Shown here piece by piece: positions 7,994 through 18,150 of a stretch of 64,000 nucleotides of DNA. Location: the NCBI RefSeq assembly GCF_947499265.1, contig NZ_CANMNK010000003.1, forward strand, positions 62,001 to 126,000, written 5' to 3'. Every line of letters begins with the position of its first letter. Position 1 is the first letter of the stretch. A model generated the notes under the pieces. That model did no database searches, was not told the DNA's origin, and saw only the letters and a program-made list of their open reading frames with translations. This DNA is from an uncultured Roseobacter sp. Its GTDB lineage: Bacteria; Pseudomonadota; Alphaproteobacteria; Rhodobacterales; Rhodobacteraceae. The position numbers and the translations under genes are program-made.

Positions 7994-9325
7994 TTACTCT
8001 TCTTCAAGCGCCTCGACAGCTTTTTGCAGATCGTCCTTGGAAACCTCTTTTTCCTTGATGGTCGCCTGCTCAAACACGTGATCCACTACTTTGTCTTCGA
8101 ACAGTGGTGCGCGCATCTGCTGTTGCATCTGCTGATTTTGCTGAACGAATTCAAAGAACTGGCGTTCCTGGCCCGGGTACTGACGCGCCTGGTTCATAAT
8201 CGCCTGGGTCATTTCCGCATCTGTCACTTCCACTTCGGCTTTCTGACCGATCTCGGCCAGCAACAGCCCCAGCCGCACGCGACGTGTCGCCAGCTTGGTG
8301 TGCTCCTCGGTGGTCTCGATCTCGGGATGATCGTGGCCTTCCACATCCGGGTTGTCCTCATGCCACAGCTGATGCGCGATCTGCTTGGCTTCCGCCTCCA
8401 CCAGCGAGGGCGGCAGGTCGAAATCAACAAGGCCATCAAGCGAGTCCAGCAGGCTGCGCTTCATCACCGCGCGGGCCGCCCCGGCGTATTCCGCTTCCAA
8501 CCGCTCGGAGATTTGTGTCTTCAACCCGGCCAGATCTTCGGCACCGAATTTCGTGGCCAGATCATCGTTGATCTCAGCGGCCACAGGCTCTTTGACTTCC
8601 TTGATGATGCAGTCAAACACAGCTTCCTTGCCCGCCAGGTTTTCGGCCTGATAGTCCTCCGGGAAGGAAACCGTTACGGCCTTTTCCTCACCGGCTTTCA
8701 CGCCAACAAGCTGCTCCTCGAACCCGGGGATAAAGGAGTTTGAGCCCAACACCAGTGGATAATCCTCTGCGGCACCGCCGTCAAAGGCTTCGCCGTCCAC
8801 TTTGCCGAGGAAATCCATGACAACCTGATCGCCGTCCTTGGCCTTGGAGCCCTTCTTGCGCGCTTTGAAATCCTGCGCGGTTTCGGCCAGGTTCCCCAGG
8901 GCTTCTTCGACCGCCGCGTCCTCGGCCTTCACCACCAGCTTTTCCAGCTTGATCTTACTGTAATCAACCTCGGGAATTTCGGGCAGCGCTTCGTAGGACA
9001 TCGAGACTTCGACGTCATCGCCCTCTTTCCAGTCTTCGTTGGTCATCTTGACTTCCGGCTGCAACGCCGGGCGATCACCGGATTCCTCAAAATGATTGCT
9101 CATCGCGCCATCGATGCTTTCCTGCATCGCTTCGCCCATGACCTTCTGACCAAACTGCTTTTTCAGCAGCGCCATCGGCACCTTGCCCTTGCGAAAGCCC
9201 TTCATCTCGACTTCGGGCTGCGCTTCGGCCAGTTTTTCGTTAACCTTGGCGTCCAGCTCAGCGGCAGTGACCGTGATGGCATAGCCGCGTTTCAGACCTT
9301 CGTTCAGCGTCTCGGTGACCTGCAT
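7994..9325 (-). CDS. tig: Trigger factor, ribosome-associated chaperone
   Basis: The 443-residue protein is trigger factor, which meets nascent chains at the ribosomal exit tunnel. The N-terminal ribosome-binding domain has the signature GFRKGKVP; an FKBP-type prolyl isomerase domain spans about residues 160-245 ([20 protein letters not shown] through [15 protein letters not shown]); the rest is the helical substrate-cradling C-terminal domain ending in an acidic tail. Usual clpP-clpX neighbours are absent; instead a tRNA-Leu gene lies upstream on the same strand. Confidence 0.97.
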   Translation of the reverse strand: MQVTETLNEGLKRGYAITVTAAELDAKVNEKLAEAQPEVEMKGFRKGKVPMALLKKQFGQKVMGEAMQESIDGAMSNHFEESGDRPALQPEVKMTNEDWKEGDDVEVSMSYEALPEIPEVDYSKIKLEKLVVKAEDAAVEEALGNLAETAQDFKARKKGSKAKDGDQVVMDFLGKVDGEAFDGGAAEDYPLVLGSNSFIPGFEEQLVGVKAGEEKAVTVSFPEDYQAENLAGKEAVFDCIIKEVKEPVAAEINDDLATKFGAEDLAGLKTQISERLEAEYAGAARAVMKRSLLDSLDGLVDFDLPPSLVEAEAKQIAHQLWHEDNPDVEGHDHPEIETTEEHTKLATRRVRLGLLLAEIGQKAEVEVTDAEMTQAIMNQARQYPGQERQFFEFVQQNQQMQQQMRAPLFEDKVVDHVFEQATIKEKEVSKDDLQKAVEALEEE

Positions 9326-9457
9326 GTGTGCTCCATGTAAATAAGGCGCGCCGGGCGGGCGCGTGCGTAAATTTCCGCTCTTCTATTTTGCCAGCGACAA
9401 AGGTGCAAGAGGCGTTGTCCCGCACGTCAATGCGCCCTGCGCAAACGGCGATTGAAG

Positions 9458-9542
9458 TGGTGCGGGTGAAGGGACTTGAACCCCCACGCCTTGCGGCGCC
9501 AGAACCTAAATCTGGTGCGTCTACCAATTCCGCCACACCCGC
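9458..9542 (-). tRNA. tRNA-Leu (anticodon TAG)
   Basis: The reverse strand reads from GCGGGTG, through D-arm GGCGGAATTGGTAGAC, anticodon loop TTTAGGT, a class II variable arm and T-arm GGTTCAAGTCC, to CACCCGC plus A and an encoded CCA. The 7-bp acceptor stem pairs fully. The long variable arm and anticodon TAG identify leucine. Confidence 0.96.
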
Positions 9543-9685
9543 ACGAGACCGGGGATGACCGCCGGCTCGCGCGGTCCTTAGCAAACCATTGCGCGCAGCG
9601 CGAGTGCAAATTTATCGAAGACATTAAGACAACGTTATATTAAATCGTGCAGACCTTGAGGCAGGTTGAATAAGGAAGAACGCCC

Positions 9686-10204
9686 ATGAAGCCGAAAACG
9701 GCCGGGCGCGCGAGTGGTAACATCCCCCCAACGGACCGTTCGGCACAACCGAACATGTCCGGTGCGGGACTGGTATCCGGCGCGCGCATCTTGACACTGA
9801 GGGGCGAGCAACCCGTTGAAACGCTGCGGGCGGGCGACCGCGTCATTGCGCGGGGTGGCGGGGCGGTCCCTCTCACCGGAATCGATGTCGTCAGCATGGT
9901 GACCCATGTCGTCTACATCATCGCCGGATCAATCGGGCACAGCCGGCCGGACAGCGATACCCTGCTGACCGCGGATCAGACGGTTCTGATCCGGGATTGG
10001 CGTGCAATGGCTTTCTATGGCGCCCCGCAAGCCCTTGTTCCGGCACGCCGGCTGATCGACGGTGAATTTGTCCGCAATCTGGGGCAACAGGCTGTCACCC
10101 TCTACCGGCTTCACTGTGCGGCCCCTCAGGTGGTCTTTGCCGATGGTCTGGAATTGGGCACGGCCAACAGCTTTGCCCAGGAGATGCCACACCACACGGC
10201 TTAA
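9686..10204 (+). CDS. Stand-alone Hint-domain protein
   Basis: The 172-residue product is almost entirely a Hint (hedgehog/intein) domain of the type common in Rhodobacteraceae. It begins SGAGLVSGARILTLRGEQPVETLRAGDRVIARGG and ends FADGLELGTANSFAQEMPH. Most such domains sit at the C-terminus of large secreted or repeat-rich proteins. Here there is only about 25 residues of polar N-terminal sequence, no export signal and no attached passenger. The usual Hint nucleophile Cys/Ser-Phe start is not obvious (SGARILT). The function is unknown. Its stop overlaps the convergent nnrD/E stop by 4 bp. Confidence 0.75.
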   Translation: MKPKTAGRASGNIPPTDRSAQPNMSGAGLVSGARILTLRGEQPVETLRAGDRVIARGGGAVPLTGIDVVSMVTHVVYIIAGSIGHSRPDSDTLLTADQTVLIRDWRAMAFYGAPQALVPARRLIDGEFVRNLGQQAVTLYRLHCAAPQVVFADGLELGTANSFAQEMPHHTA

Positions 10205-11748
10205 AGCCCCAGGGACCGGAACACCTTTGGCAGCACTTCAGGCAGATCTTCGGCGATCAGCCCCGGCCCAAAGGCGCGCGCGCAGGCCGCGTGCAGTTTC
10301 GCCCCGGTTGCGGCGGCTTCCAGTGGCGGCAGCCCTCTGGCCAGCAACCCGCAGATAAACCCGGCCAGAACATCGCCCGACCCCGCCGTGGCCAGCCAGG
10401 CAGCCCCCTCCTCCAGCGCATTCACGATGCAGCGGCCCCGGGGGTCCGCCATCACCGTATCCGCCCCCTTGAACAGCACGACACAGCCCGCCCGTTCCGC
10501 TGCCGCCCGCGTCGCGTCGATTTTGGAATAGGCCGGTCCTTGGGTAGGGTCGGCTGCCAGCCTCTCGGCAATATCCGGAAAGAGGCGGCTGAATTCGCCC
10601 CCATGTGGGGTCAAAACGCAGCCTGGGTGCAGATCGGCAAACATTTCAGGCTCTTCCGCCAGAAGCGTCAAGGCATCAGCGTCCAGAACGGTTGCGCGGC
10701 GCAACGCCAGCGTGGTTCTGATCAGTTCGGCGGCAACAGCGTCCTTGCCCAGAGCCGGGCCAAGGCAAAACGCATTGGCGCGCGCATCCTCGGCAAACCG
10801 GGCGTGCAATGCGCTGGCCCCCTCTATCGGCACCACCATCACGGCGGTCGACTGCGCCGCAACCTCCGAAAGCGCATCAGATCGCGTGGCGAGGCTCACC
10901 AATCCCGCGCCAATGCGCAGCGCCCCACGTGCGGCCAAGCGCGCAGCACCCGTGTGCGCCGCCGGGCCGCTGATCACCACCGCGTGGCCATAGTCATATT
11001 TGTGCCGCCCGCCGTCCTTTGCCAATACTGCCGGGGCTGGCAGGGCATTTCGGAAAATGCCTGCGACATCTCCGTTCGTGCTTTGGAACGGCGGCAGGCC
11101 GATGTCCTTGACCACCACGTTTTTGGAACAGCTAATCCCGCCTTCCGCCAGCAGATGGCCTGGTTTCTCGCTGTGAAAGATCACCGTAAGGTCAGCCCGC
11201 ACAGAGGCCCCGAGAGAGCGACCGCTGTCCGCGCATAGGCCGGATGGGATATCCACCGCGACGACGCGAGTTCCACCGCGCGGCGCAGGTGCATTGACGT
11301 AACGCTCGATCACCGCGACAAGGGGTGGGTCTAACGGGCGGGTCAAACCGGTCCCGAAAAGCGCATCGACAATAAGATCGGGTGCCGCCTTTGGATCGAA
11401 TGCGACCTGATCCAGCGGGCGCACCGGCCCCAAATCGATCCACCGAAGAGCGTTGGCCTTTGCATCCGGCGGCAGGTTTTCGGTGCTGCCAAGGGCAAAA
11501 ACCTGCGCGTCCCAGCCGCGATTTTTCAAGAGGCGCGCCACCACATAGCCATCGCCGCCGTTGTTGCCCGGCCCGCACAGCACCACCGCACGATGCCCGC
11601 CGGAGGCGAACTCCGGCCAGCTTTCAAAAACCGCCTCAACCACCCCCTGACCGGCCTTCTCCATCAGCCCCAAACCCGTCACAGCACCCGACTCAATCAC
11701 CGCCTTTTCATGGGCGCGCATCTCGGCGCTGGTCAGAACTTCGTTCAT
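10201..11748 (-). CDS. nnr: Bifunctional NAD(P)HX epimerase / ADP-dependent dehydratase
   Basis: This 515-residue enzyme repairs hydrated NADH and NADPH. The N-terminal YjeF_N domain (about 1-215) epimerises R-NAD(P)HX and shows the motif CGPGNNGGDGYVVARLL. The C-terminal ribokinase-like domain (about 225-510) dehydrates S-NAD(P)HX using ADP, with TPHGGEFSRLFP and TAGSGDVLAGFICGLLARG. The layout is that of the bacterial bifunctional Nnr protein. It is divergent from glnB, with which it is often found in this group. Confidence 0.95.
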   Translation of the reverse strand: MNEVLTSAEMRAHEKAVIESGAVTGLGLMEKAGQGVVEAVFESWPEFASGGHRAVVLCGPGNNGGDGYVVARLLKNRGWDAQVFALGSTENLPPDAKANALRWIDLGPVRPLDQVAFDPKAAPDLIVDALFGTGLTRPLDPPLVAVIERYVNAPAPRGGTRVVAVDIPSGLCADSGRSLGASVRADLTVIFHSEKPGHLLAEGGISCSKNVVVKDIGLPPFQSTNGDVAGIFRNALPAPAVLAKDGGRHKYDYGHAVVISGPAAHTGAARLAARGALRIGAGLVSLATRSDALSEVAAQSTAVMVVPIEGASALHARFAEDARANAFCLGPALGKDAVAAELIRTTLALRRATVLDADALTLLAEEPEMFADLHPGCVLTPHGGEFSRLFPDIAERLAADPTQGPAYSKIDATRAAAERAGCVVLFKGADTVMADPRGRCIVNALEEGAAWLATAGSGDVLAGFICGLLARGLPPLEAAATGAKLHAACARAFGPGLIAEDLPEVLPKVFRSLGL

Positions 11749-11894
11749 TTTTGGCCCTCACGATTCACTTTCGCCTATTTTTTGTGCGACATGCCCTCTA
11801 AATAAGCGCGCCCATGCCAAAGCCACATGGGATGTGACCCAGTTTACGCCTATCGATGGACCGCTCCAGCCCGAAATGATCTGAAACCTTCTGA

Positions 11895-12254
<360 letters not shown>

Positions 12255-12302
12255 TCCGCGCCCACACACCATTATCATTCCAACAACAAGGGATACACGA
12301 GA

Positions 12303-13706
12303 ATGAGCCAAGAATTGCTGAAGATGATCAAGGATGAGGACGTGGAATACGTCGACATCCGCTTCACGGACCCGCGCGGGAAACTGCAGCACGTGACCGT
12401 GATGTCTGATCAGGTGGACGAGGATTTCCTCGAAGAAGGGTTCATGTTCGATGGTTCCTCCATTGAAGGTTGGAAATCCATCGAAGCCTCCGACATGAAG
12501 CTGATGCCGGACACCGATAGCGCCTACGTCGATCCGTTCTACGCAGAGAAAACCGTGTGTCTGCATTGCTCCGTCGTGGAGCCGGACACCGGCGAAGCCT
12601 ACGAGCGCGACCCGCGTGGTACCGCCCAAAAGGCTGAAGAATACCTGAAATCCACGGGTATCGGTGATGTGGCCTATATGGGCCCGGAAGCGGAATTCTT
12701 CCTGTTTGATAACGTGCGCTATTCCAACACGATCAACAAAGTGTCCTACGAAGTGGACGCGGTTGATGGCTCCTGGAACACCGACACCGATTACGAGATG
12801 GGCAACATGGGCCACCGTCCGGGCGTCAAGGGCGGGTATTTCCCGGTGAACCCGATCGACGAATCCCAGGATCTGCGCTCCGAGATGCTCTCGACCATGA
12901 AACGTTTGGGCATGAAGGTGGACAAGCACCACCACGAGGTGGCGTCCTGTCAGCACGAGCTGGGTCTGATCTTCTCCTCGCTGACAAAACAGGCGGATGA
13001 GCTGCAGAAGTATAAATACGTGATCCACAACGTGGCCCACGCCTATGGCAAATCGGCGACCTTCATGCCGAAACCCATCGCGGGCGACAACGGCACCGGC
13101 ATGCACGTGAACATGTCGATCTGGAAAGATGGCAAGCCCGTCTTTGCCGGCGACAAATACGCCGACCTTAGCCAGGAAGCGCTCTATTACATCGGTGGCA
13201 TTCTCAAGCACGCCAAGACGCTGAACGCCTTCACCAACCCCGGCACCAACAGCTACAAGCGCCTGATCCCGGGCTTTGAAGCGCCGGTGCTGCGCGCCTA
13301 TTCCGCGCGTAACCGGTCGGGCTGTGTTCGGATCCCATGGACCGAAAGCCCCAAAGCCAAGCGCGTTGAGGCACGTTTCCCGGATCCGTCCGCGAACCCC
13401 TATCTCGCGTTTGCGGCGCTGCTGATGGCGGGCATCGACGGCATCGAGAACAAGATTGATCCCGGCGAGGCGATGGACAAGAACCTCTATGATCTTCCTG
13501 CGGAAGAGCTCGAAGGTATCCCAACCGTCTGTGGCTCGCTGCGCGAGGCGATGGAAGCCTTGACGGCAGACCATGACTTCCTGCTCAAGGGCGACGTCTT
13601 CACCAAGGATCAGATCGAAGGCTATATCGACCTGAAAATGGAAGAGATTGAGCAGTACGAACACACGCCGCACCCGGTCGAGTTCGCCATGTACTACAGC
13701 TGCTGA
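12303..13706 (+). CDS. glnA: Glutamine synthetase type I
   Basis: The 467-residue enzyme makes glutamine from glutamate, ammonia and ATP. It has the beta-grasp motif FDGSSIEGW, the active-site GPEAEFFLFD, the ATP-binding KPIAGDNGTGMHVN, and the NLYDLPAEE sequence whose tyrosine (near 397) is the adenylylation site in GSI-beta enzymes. Size and sequence match a dodecameric, adenylylation-regulated GSI. It is the second gene of the glnBA operon and ends at a strong terminator. Confidence 0.98.
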   Translation: MSQELLKMIKDEDVEYVDIRFTDPRGKLQHVTVMSDQVDEDFLEEGFMFDGSSIEGWKSIEASDMKLMPDTDSAYVDPFYAEKTVCLHCSVVEPDTGEAYERDPRGTAQKAEEYLKSTGIGDVAYMGPEAEFFLFDNVRYSNTINKVSYEVDAVDGSWNTDTDYEMGNMGHRPGVKGGYFPVNPIDESQDLRSEMLSTMKRLGMKVDKHHHEVASCQHELGLIFSSLTKQADELQKYKYVIHNVAHAYGKSATFMPKPIAGDNGTGMHVNMSIWKDGKPVFAGDKYADLSQEALYYIGGILKHAKTLNAFTNPGTNSYKRLIPGFEAPVLRAYSARNRSGCVRIPWTESPKAKRVEARFPDPSANPYLAFAALLMAGIDGIENKIDPGEAMDKNLYDLPAEELEGIPTVCGSLREAMEALTADHDFLLKGDVFTKDQIEGYIDLKMEEIEQYEHTPHPVEFAMYYSC

Positions 13707-13750
13707 TCTCTCAAGGCGCCTTTGCGCCTGAGCCGAAATTGACGACACCA

Positions 13751-13777
13751 AAGGCGCCCTTTACGGGCGCCTTTTTT
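13751..13777 (+). terminator. Intrinsic terminator after glnA
   Basis: AAGGCGCCC pairs with GGGCGCCTT around TTTAC, followed by six T. A weaker hairpin (GGCGC with GCGCC) lies just before it at about 13714-13728. Confidence 0.85.
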
Positions 13778-13873
13778 AATTTCCGCCTCACGCCGACATC
13801 GAACAGTTTGAGATTTCAACTTTTTAGTGCATTATTCGATTTTATTTTATGTATCAATTTTGGAGACGTCCCT

Positions 13874-14800
13874 ATGACGCTGTTTTTCTCGCGCCGCACG
13901 TATAATGCTTCCAAGACGAAATTTACCAATAACCCGGCGCAACTCACCCGCTATGTCAGGATCACGGAGGGCCCGGACGCCGATGGCACATGGAGCGGCG
14001 GCATCATCAGCCAGAAGGATTGGCTCGATCAGGTGCATGCCGAGGCTGAAACGGATGAGGTGACGATCTTTGTCCACGGCTTCAACAATGATCAGTTGGA
14101 CATGCTGCGCCGCTTCGACAAGATCAAAAACGGACTGCGCGCTCAGGGGTATCGTGGTGCGGTCGTCGCCTTTGACTGGCCCAGCGAGGGCAACGTGCTG
14201 GCCTATGACAACGACAAGCGGAATGCCAAGGCTACGGCTCAATGTCTGGTCGAAGACGGGATCATTCCGCTCACCACCCGCTCCAACGCGACGAAAATCA
14301 ACCTGATCGCCCATTCGATGGGTGCCTATCTGACCCTGCGCGCGCTCTCTGATTTCGGCGATGCGGCCAGCCCCGGATCAGGCGTGTGGAAGCTCAACCA
14401 GATCATGTTTGTCTCAGGCGATGCGGATGCCAGATGGTTTGCGCGCGGGGCCTGGGGATCGCTGTTGCTCGCGCATCGCAGCAACAGATTTACAAATTAT
14501 TTCAGCCAGTTGGATCAGGTTCTTAATCTTCCCGCCGTGATCGGAAATGGCCTGCAAAAACGCGTTGGCCGCAGCGGGATGCCGCAGGTCATCGACAAGA
14601 ACCACGTGGATGTCTACAGCCATGAACAATACCTGCAGGATGTCATTTTGCAGGATCGTACGACCGCGTTTTCGCATCAGTGGTGGTTTGACAACGACAA
14701 GTTCTACAAGGACGCGGCGCTGACGATTGCCGGGGAGGACGCCCAGCAGATGCCCACACGCCGGCGGATGAATACCACGGATCTGGCGCTACTCAGCTGA
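13874..14800 (+). CDS. Alpha/beta hydrolase, DUF900-like
   Basis: The 308-residue protein has an alpha/beta-hydrolase core with the oxyanion region VTIFVHGFNNDQ and the nucleophile elbow LIAHSMGAYLTLRAL, typical of the DUF900 esterase/lipase-like family. No signal peptide is seen. I chose ATG 13874, preceded by GGAGA at a good distance; the frame is open 135 bp upstream but that part overlaps the glnA terminator. The substrate is unknown. Its last 12 bp overlap the end of the convergent DUF3445 gene. Confidence 0.8.
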   Translation: MTLFFSRRTYNASKTKFTNNPAQLTRYVRITEGPDADGTWSGGIISQKDWLDQVHAEAETDEVTIFVHGFNNDQLDMLRRFDKIKNGLRAQGYRGAVVAFDWPSEGNVLAYDNDKRNAKATAQCLVEDGIIPLTTRSNATKINLIAHSMGAYLTLRALSDFGDAASPGSGVWKLNQIMFVSGDADARWFARGAWGSLLLAHRSNRFTNYFSQLDQVLNLPAVIGNGLQKRVGRSGMPQVIDKNHVDVYSHEQYLQDVILQDRTTAFSHQWWFDNDKFYKDAALTIAGEDAQQMPTRRRMNTTDLALLS

Positions 14801-15535
14801 GCGTTTCACCACATAGGTGTGGATGGAAAAGACGACAGCGCCGGTCTGCGGCAACCTGACGAGGCTTTGGCGCTCGGCGCGCTGATACGCGGCCTCCGCC
14901 TGCCCCGGCGCGAGGCGGCGGGGTTCGGAGGCGGACCGCGGCTGAAACAGTTCTGGATCGTCGTACCAGAGCCTGTTGTACCGCCAGAGCGGCCGCCCCA
15001 CCTGCACCCCGTCAAAGAGCCGCTGCACCCGGCGCGCGATGGCGTCATCGTATTCAGCAACCGTGTCATGGATGGCGATCAGCGGCCGCCCGACTTTCTC
15101 GCGCAGCCGCCAGCTGGCCGGAAAACATAAGATCGCAGCGTTCAGCACATGGGCATCTCTGCGCTTTTCCATCAGGCAGATGTCCTCCTGCAGGATTTGC
15201 CCAAGCGCGAGCAGAGGCGCATCGCCTGCCAGATCGACCACCGCACCATCAGGGCAACGACACATCTGCCCCGACACCTCGAACCCCAAGGCTGGCAGAT
15301 GCTTCAGCGCTTCCGACAACACCTCGCGCGCGGCATCGGCGGCGGTTGGATCCTGCCAATAAACATCGGCGCGCCGGGTTGCGATCAAATGCCGCCGGTG
15401 CGCCATTTGTGCGGCATAGGCCTCATCCACCCGCAACCAGGCCGTCGGATCCAACGGCTGGACGCCGGGCAAGGCGCGCGCATCCACCATATCGCGTGGC
15501 ATATGATCCTGCAAAATCTCCGTCATGACGGGCAT
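14789..15535 (-). CDS. DUF3445 protein, haem-dependent oxidative N-demethylase alpha-subunit-like
   Basis: The 248-residue protein matches the DUF3445 family, whose characterised members are haem-containing oxidative N-demethylases or dimethylamine monooxygenase subunits. Recognisable parts are LGQILQEDICLMEK, AILCFPASWRLREKVGRPL, IHDTVAEYDD and the Arg-rich C-terminal segment. No partner electron-transfer subunits are encoded nearby, so its substrate is open. It lies divergent from dddP across 117 bp, placing two methylated-osmolyte-type enzymes back to back. The start at 15535 follows GAGGG; a second Met three codons later is less well spaced. Confidence 0.8.
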   Translation of the reverse strand: MPVMTEILQDHMPRDMVDARALPGVQPLDPTAWLRVDEAYAAQMAHRRHLIATRRADVYWQDPTAADAAREVLSEALKHLPALGFEVSGQMCRCPDGAVVDLAGDAPLLALGQILQEDICLMEKRRDAHVLNAAILCFPASWRLREKVGRPLIAIHDTVAEYDDAIARRVQRLFDGVQVGRPLWRYNRLWYDDPELFQPRSASEPRRLAPGQAEAAYQRAERQSLVRLPQTGAVVFSIHTYVVKRSAE

Positions 15536-15652
15536 TTAGCCCTCACCGGGGATGTTGTCTTCAAAAAACGACGCACTGGTGTGTCGCATTCGAGCAAACC
15601 TGACGCTGCGATTCCGCACAAGATTTAGGCAAGACAGCGCAGGGAGGCATCG

Positions 15653-16993
15653 ATGAACCAGCATTACCGCGACACACGCAAGATCGATCCGGCGCGCGGG
15701 GCAACGCTGGGCGATGGCAGCCCGAACGACATGGACCGCGTGGAGATTGGTCCGACACAGCTGGCTTTTACCGAATGGGCCGCGGCCGGGCTGGAGCTGC
15801 CCAACCTTGCCGCCATGCGCGCCTATCGGCACGCCCGCCTGACGCAACATATCGTTGATCGCGGCTATGCCGGTCTGCTGATGACCGACCCGCTGAACAT
15901 CCGCTACGCCACCGACAGCACCAATATGCAGCTGTGGAACACCCACAATCCGTTTCGCGCAGTGCTCCTCTGCGCCGACGGCTATATGGTGATGTGGGAT
16001 TACAAGAATTCGCCCTTCCTGAGCGAATTCAATCCGCTGGTGCGCGAACAGCGCTCCGGGGCCGATCTGTTCTATTTCGACCGGGGCGACAAGGTCGATG
16101 TGGCGGCTGACATCTTTGCCAATGAGGTGCGCGTGTTGCTCGCCGGACATGCGCCCGGTCATCGCCGCCTTGCGGTCGACAAGGTCATGCTGCATGGGCT
16201 GCGCAGCCTCGAAGCCCAGGGGTTCGAGGTGATGGACGGCGAAGAAGTCACCGAAAAATCCCGCAGCATCAAAGGCCCGGATGAGATCAAGGCGATGCGG
16301 TGTTCCTCACATGCCTGCGAAACCGCTGTGCGCCTGATGGAAGATTTCGCACGCGCCAATGTCGGCGATGGCAAGACCTGCGAGGATGACATCTGGGCCA
16401 TCCTGCATGCCGAAAACGTCCGACGCGGCGGCGAGTGGATCGAAACTCGGCTGCTGTCGTCCGGCCCCCGCACCAATCCGTGGTTTCAGGAATGCGGCCC
16501 GCGCATCTGCCAGCCCAACGAGATCATCAGCTTCGACACCGATCTGGTGGGTGCTTACGGCATCTGCACCGATATTTCCCGCAGCTGGTGGATTGGCCCC
16601 GACCGCCCCCGCCCTGACATGATCTATGCGATGCAGCACGGGGTTGAGCACATCATGACCAATATGCAGATGCTCAAACCCGGCGTCATGATCCCGGAGC
16701 TCTCGGCGGGAACACATGTGCTGGACGCAAAGTTTCAGAAATTGAAATACGGCTGTCTGATGCATGGGGTGGGTCTGTGTGACGAATGGCCCCTCGTTGC
16801 CTATCCCGATCACGCGGTCGCGGGGGCCTATGATTATCCGCTGGAGCCAGGCATGTGCCTTTGCGTCGAGGCCCTGGTGTCTGAGGAGGGTGGCGATTTT
16901 TCCATCAAACTCGAAGATCAGGTCCTGATCACCGAAGACGGGTTTGAGAACCTGACAACATATCCATTTGATCCGTTTCTCATGGGCGAATGA
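15653..16993 (+). CDS. dddP: DMSP lyase DddP
   Basis: The 446-residue protein is a DddP, an M24-peptidase-fold enzyme that cleaves dimethylsulfoniopropionate to dimethyl sulfide and acrylate. The N-terminus MNQHYRDTRKIDPARGATLG and the block WIETRLLSSGPRTNPWFQ are characteristic. All six family metal ligands are visible at their usual numbering: D295, D297, D307, H371, E406 and E421. It is cytoplasmic, with no signal peptide. It is the only ddd gene in the window, as is common since dddP is often not clustered. M24 peptidase activity is an alternative only on fold grounds; similarity is clearly to DddP. Confidence 0.93.
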   Translation: MNQHYRDTRKIDPARGATLGDGSPNDMDRVEIGPTQLAFTEWAAAGLELPNLAAMRAYRHARLTQHIVDRGYAGLLMTDPLNIRYATDSTNMQLWNTHNPFRAVLLCADGYMVMWDYKNSPFLSEFNPLVREQRSGADLFYFDRGDKVDVAADIFANEVRVLLAGHAPGHRRLAVDKVMLHGLRSLEAQGFEVMDGEEVTEKSRSIKGPDEIKAMRCSSHACETAVRLMEDFARANVGDGKTCEDDIWAILHAENVRRGGEWIETRLLSSGPRTNPWFQECGPRICQPNEIISFDTDLVGAYGICTDISRSWWIGPDRPRPDMIYAMQHGVEHIMTNMQMLKPGVMIPELSAGTHVLDAKFQKLKYGCLMHGVGLCDEWPLVAYPDHAVAGAYDYPLEPGMCLCVEALVSEEGGDFSIKLEDQVLITEDGFENLTTYPFDPFLMGE

Positions 16994-17286
16994 CGGATCA
17001 GGCGCTTCGCTGATTCGCAAAATCGGGCCTGCGACCCGGTGCAACAAAGTTAATTTCCCGCGCTGCGCGAAGACAATTCACCCGCGACGAGAACACTGTT
17101 CACGCAAGAGGTGAAAGCGACAGATTTGCACCCGGATCCTGTAAATTCCCCTTTCCTCCCCGACCACCATCATTGTATTTAAATTCTAATTTCCGGTTCG
17201 TGAAAAGCACCTTTGTCATGTCCGGGTCATGTTCATTCGGACCGGCCTTTCAGATGGTCGCACGGTAACAAGTTGGAGACACGACT

Positions 17287-17982
17287 TTGAAACTTATCGC
17301 CCTCGCGGCTGCGGCTGCGCTTTCCCTCACAACATATGCCACACAGGCTCAGGCAGCGACGCTGTCGGGCATCTTTGAAGTGCAGGTTGTCAACTTCAAC
17401 GCCGGTGGTTCCGGCAAAGGCGCCCGCGCCAACCGCGAAAACTTTGACGCGCGTTTCGCAGCGGCAAACGACACGCATAAAGACACGTTTGTGTACAATG
17501 GCGCGCTCGACTTTTTCGTCGACAACTTCCCCCGGGATCTTGATCTGGAAACCATCTCCGACTTTCTCGGCTCGCTGAGCGCCGGTACGGTCAGCGGCCT
17601 GGACGCGGGCGTTGCCGGTCTGCGCCTGAGCAACCCAAAGTTCCAGACCACCACGCTGTTTTCCTTCACCGAAGTCTACGCCAACGCTTTTGACACATCG
17701 GTGACCCATGACGACGGCTTCACCATCTATGACGACGGTGAAGAGTTGATTGGCTTTGCGAACCCAACAGGTGTGCGCACAACGCCAAAGACCGGCACCA
17801 TCAACTTCACCGGTGGCGAGTTTAACCTGATCTACGCTGCGGCAAACGGGAACCCCTCCAAACTCTTCGTTGAGGGTGATGGCGTGCCAGCGGTGCCGCT
17901 GCCTGCCTCCGCGCTTCTGCTGATGGGTGCGATGGGTGGCTTCGGTGTCGCCGCACGGCGCAAGGCCCGCAAAGCGGCCTGA
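17287..17982 (+). CDS. VPLPA-CTERM sorting-domain protein
   Basis: This 231-residue secreted protein has an N-terminal signal peptide (MKLIALAAAAALSL) and a C-terminal exosortase-type sorting signal: the VPLPASALLLMG motif, a hydrophobic helix and a basic end ARRKARKAA. Such proteins are exported, processed by an exosortase and placed at the cell surface. The middle is an unrecognised beta-rich domain starting ATLSGIFEVQVVNFNAGG. The start appears to be TTG 17287, with GGAG 8 bp upstream; no nearby ATG gives a signal peptide. The 293-bp gap before it (16994-17286) holds no gene. Confidence 0.85.
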   Translation: MKLIALAAAAALSLTTYATQAQAATLSGIFEVQVVNFNAGGSGKGARANRENFDARFAAANDTHKDTFVYNGALDFFVDNFPRDLDLETISDFLGSLSAGTVSGLDAGVAGLRLSNPKFQTTTLFSFTEVYANAFDTSVTHDDGFTIYDDGEELIGFANPTGVRTTPKTGTINFTGGEFNLIYAAANGNPSKLFVEGDGVPAVPLPASALLLMGAMGGFGVAARRKARKAA

Positions 17983-18007
17983 ACGCAGCTACTCACCGCA
18001 TGATTTG

Positions 18008-18038
18008 AAAAACGCGCTCCTCGTCGGGCGCGTTTTTT
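18008..18038 (+). terminator. Intrinsic terminator after the VPLPA-CTERM gene
   Basis: AAAACGCGC pairs with GCGCGTTTT, followed by a T run. Confidence 0.8.
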
Positions 18039-18150
18039 GTTGGAGGAGGCAAGTTCTCCGCTCAGGTCGTCACCTCCGCGTGATGTGGCTGTCACAGACC
18101 TTGCTACCGGCGGTTCTGCGCCCCACTCTGACAGTCGAAGGAGCGCCGCA

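Noticed and set aside
13712-13777. Tandem repeat of AAGGCGCC around the glnA terminator
   Set aside because: It is explained by two neighbouring hairpins, not by a repeat family.
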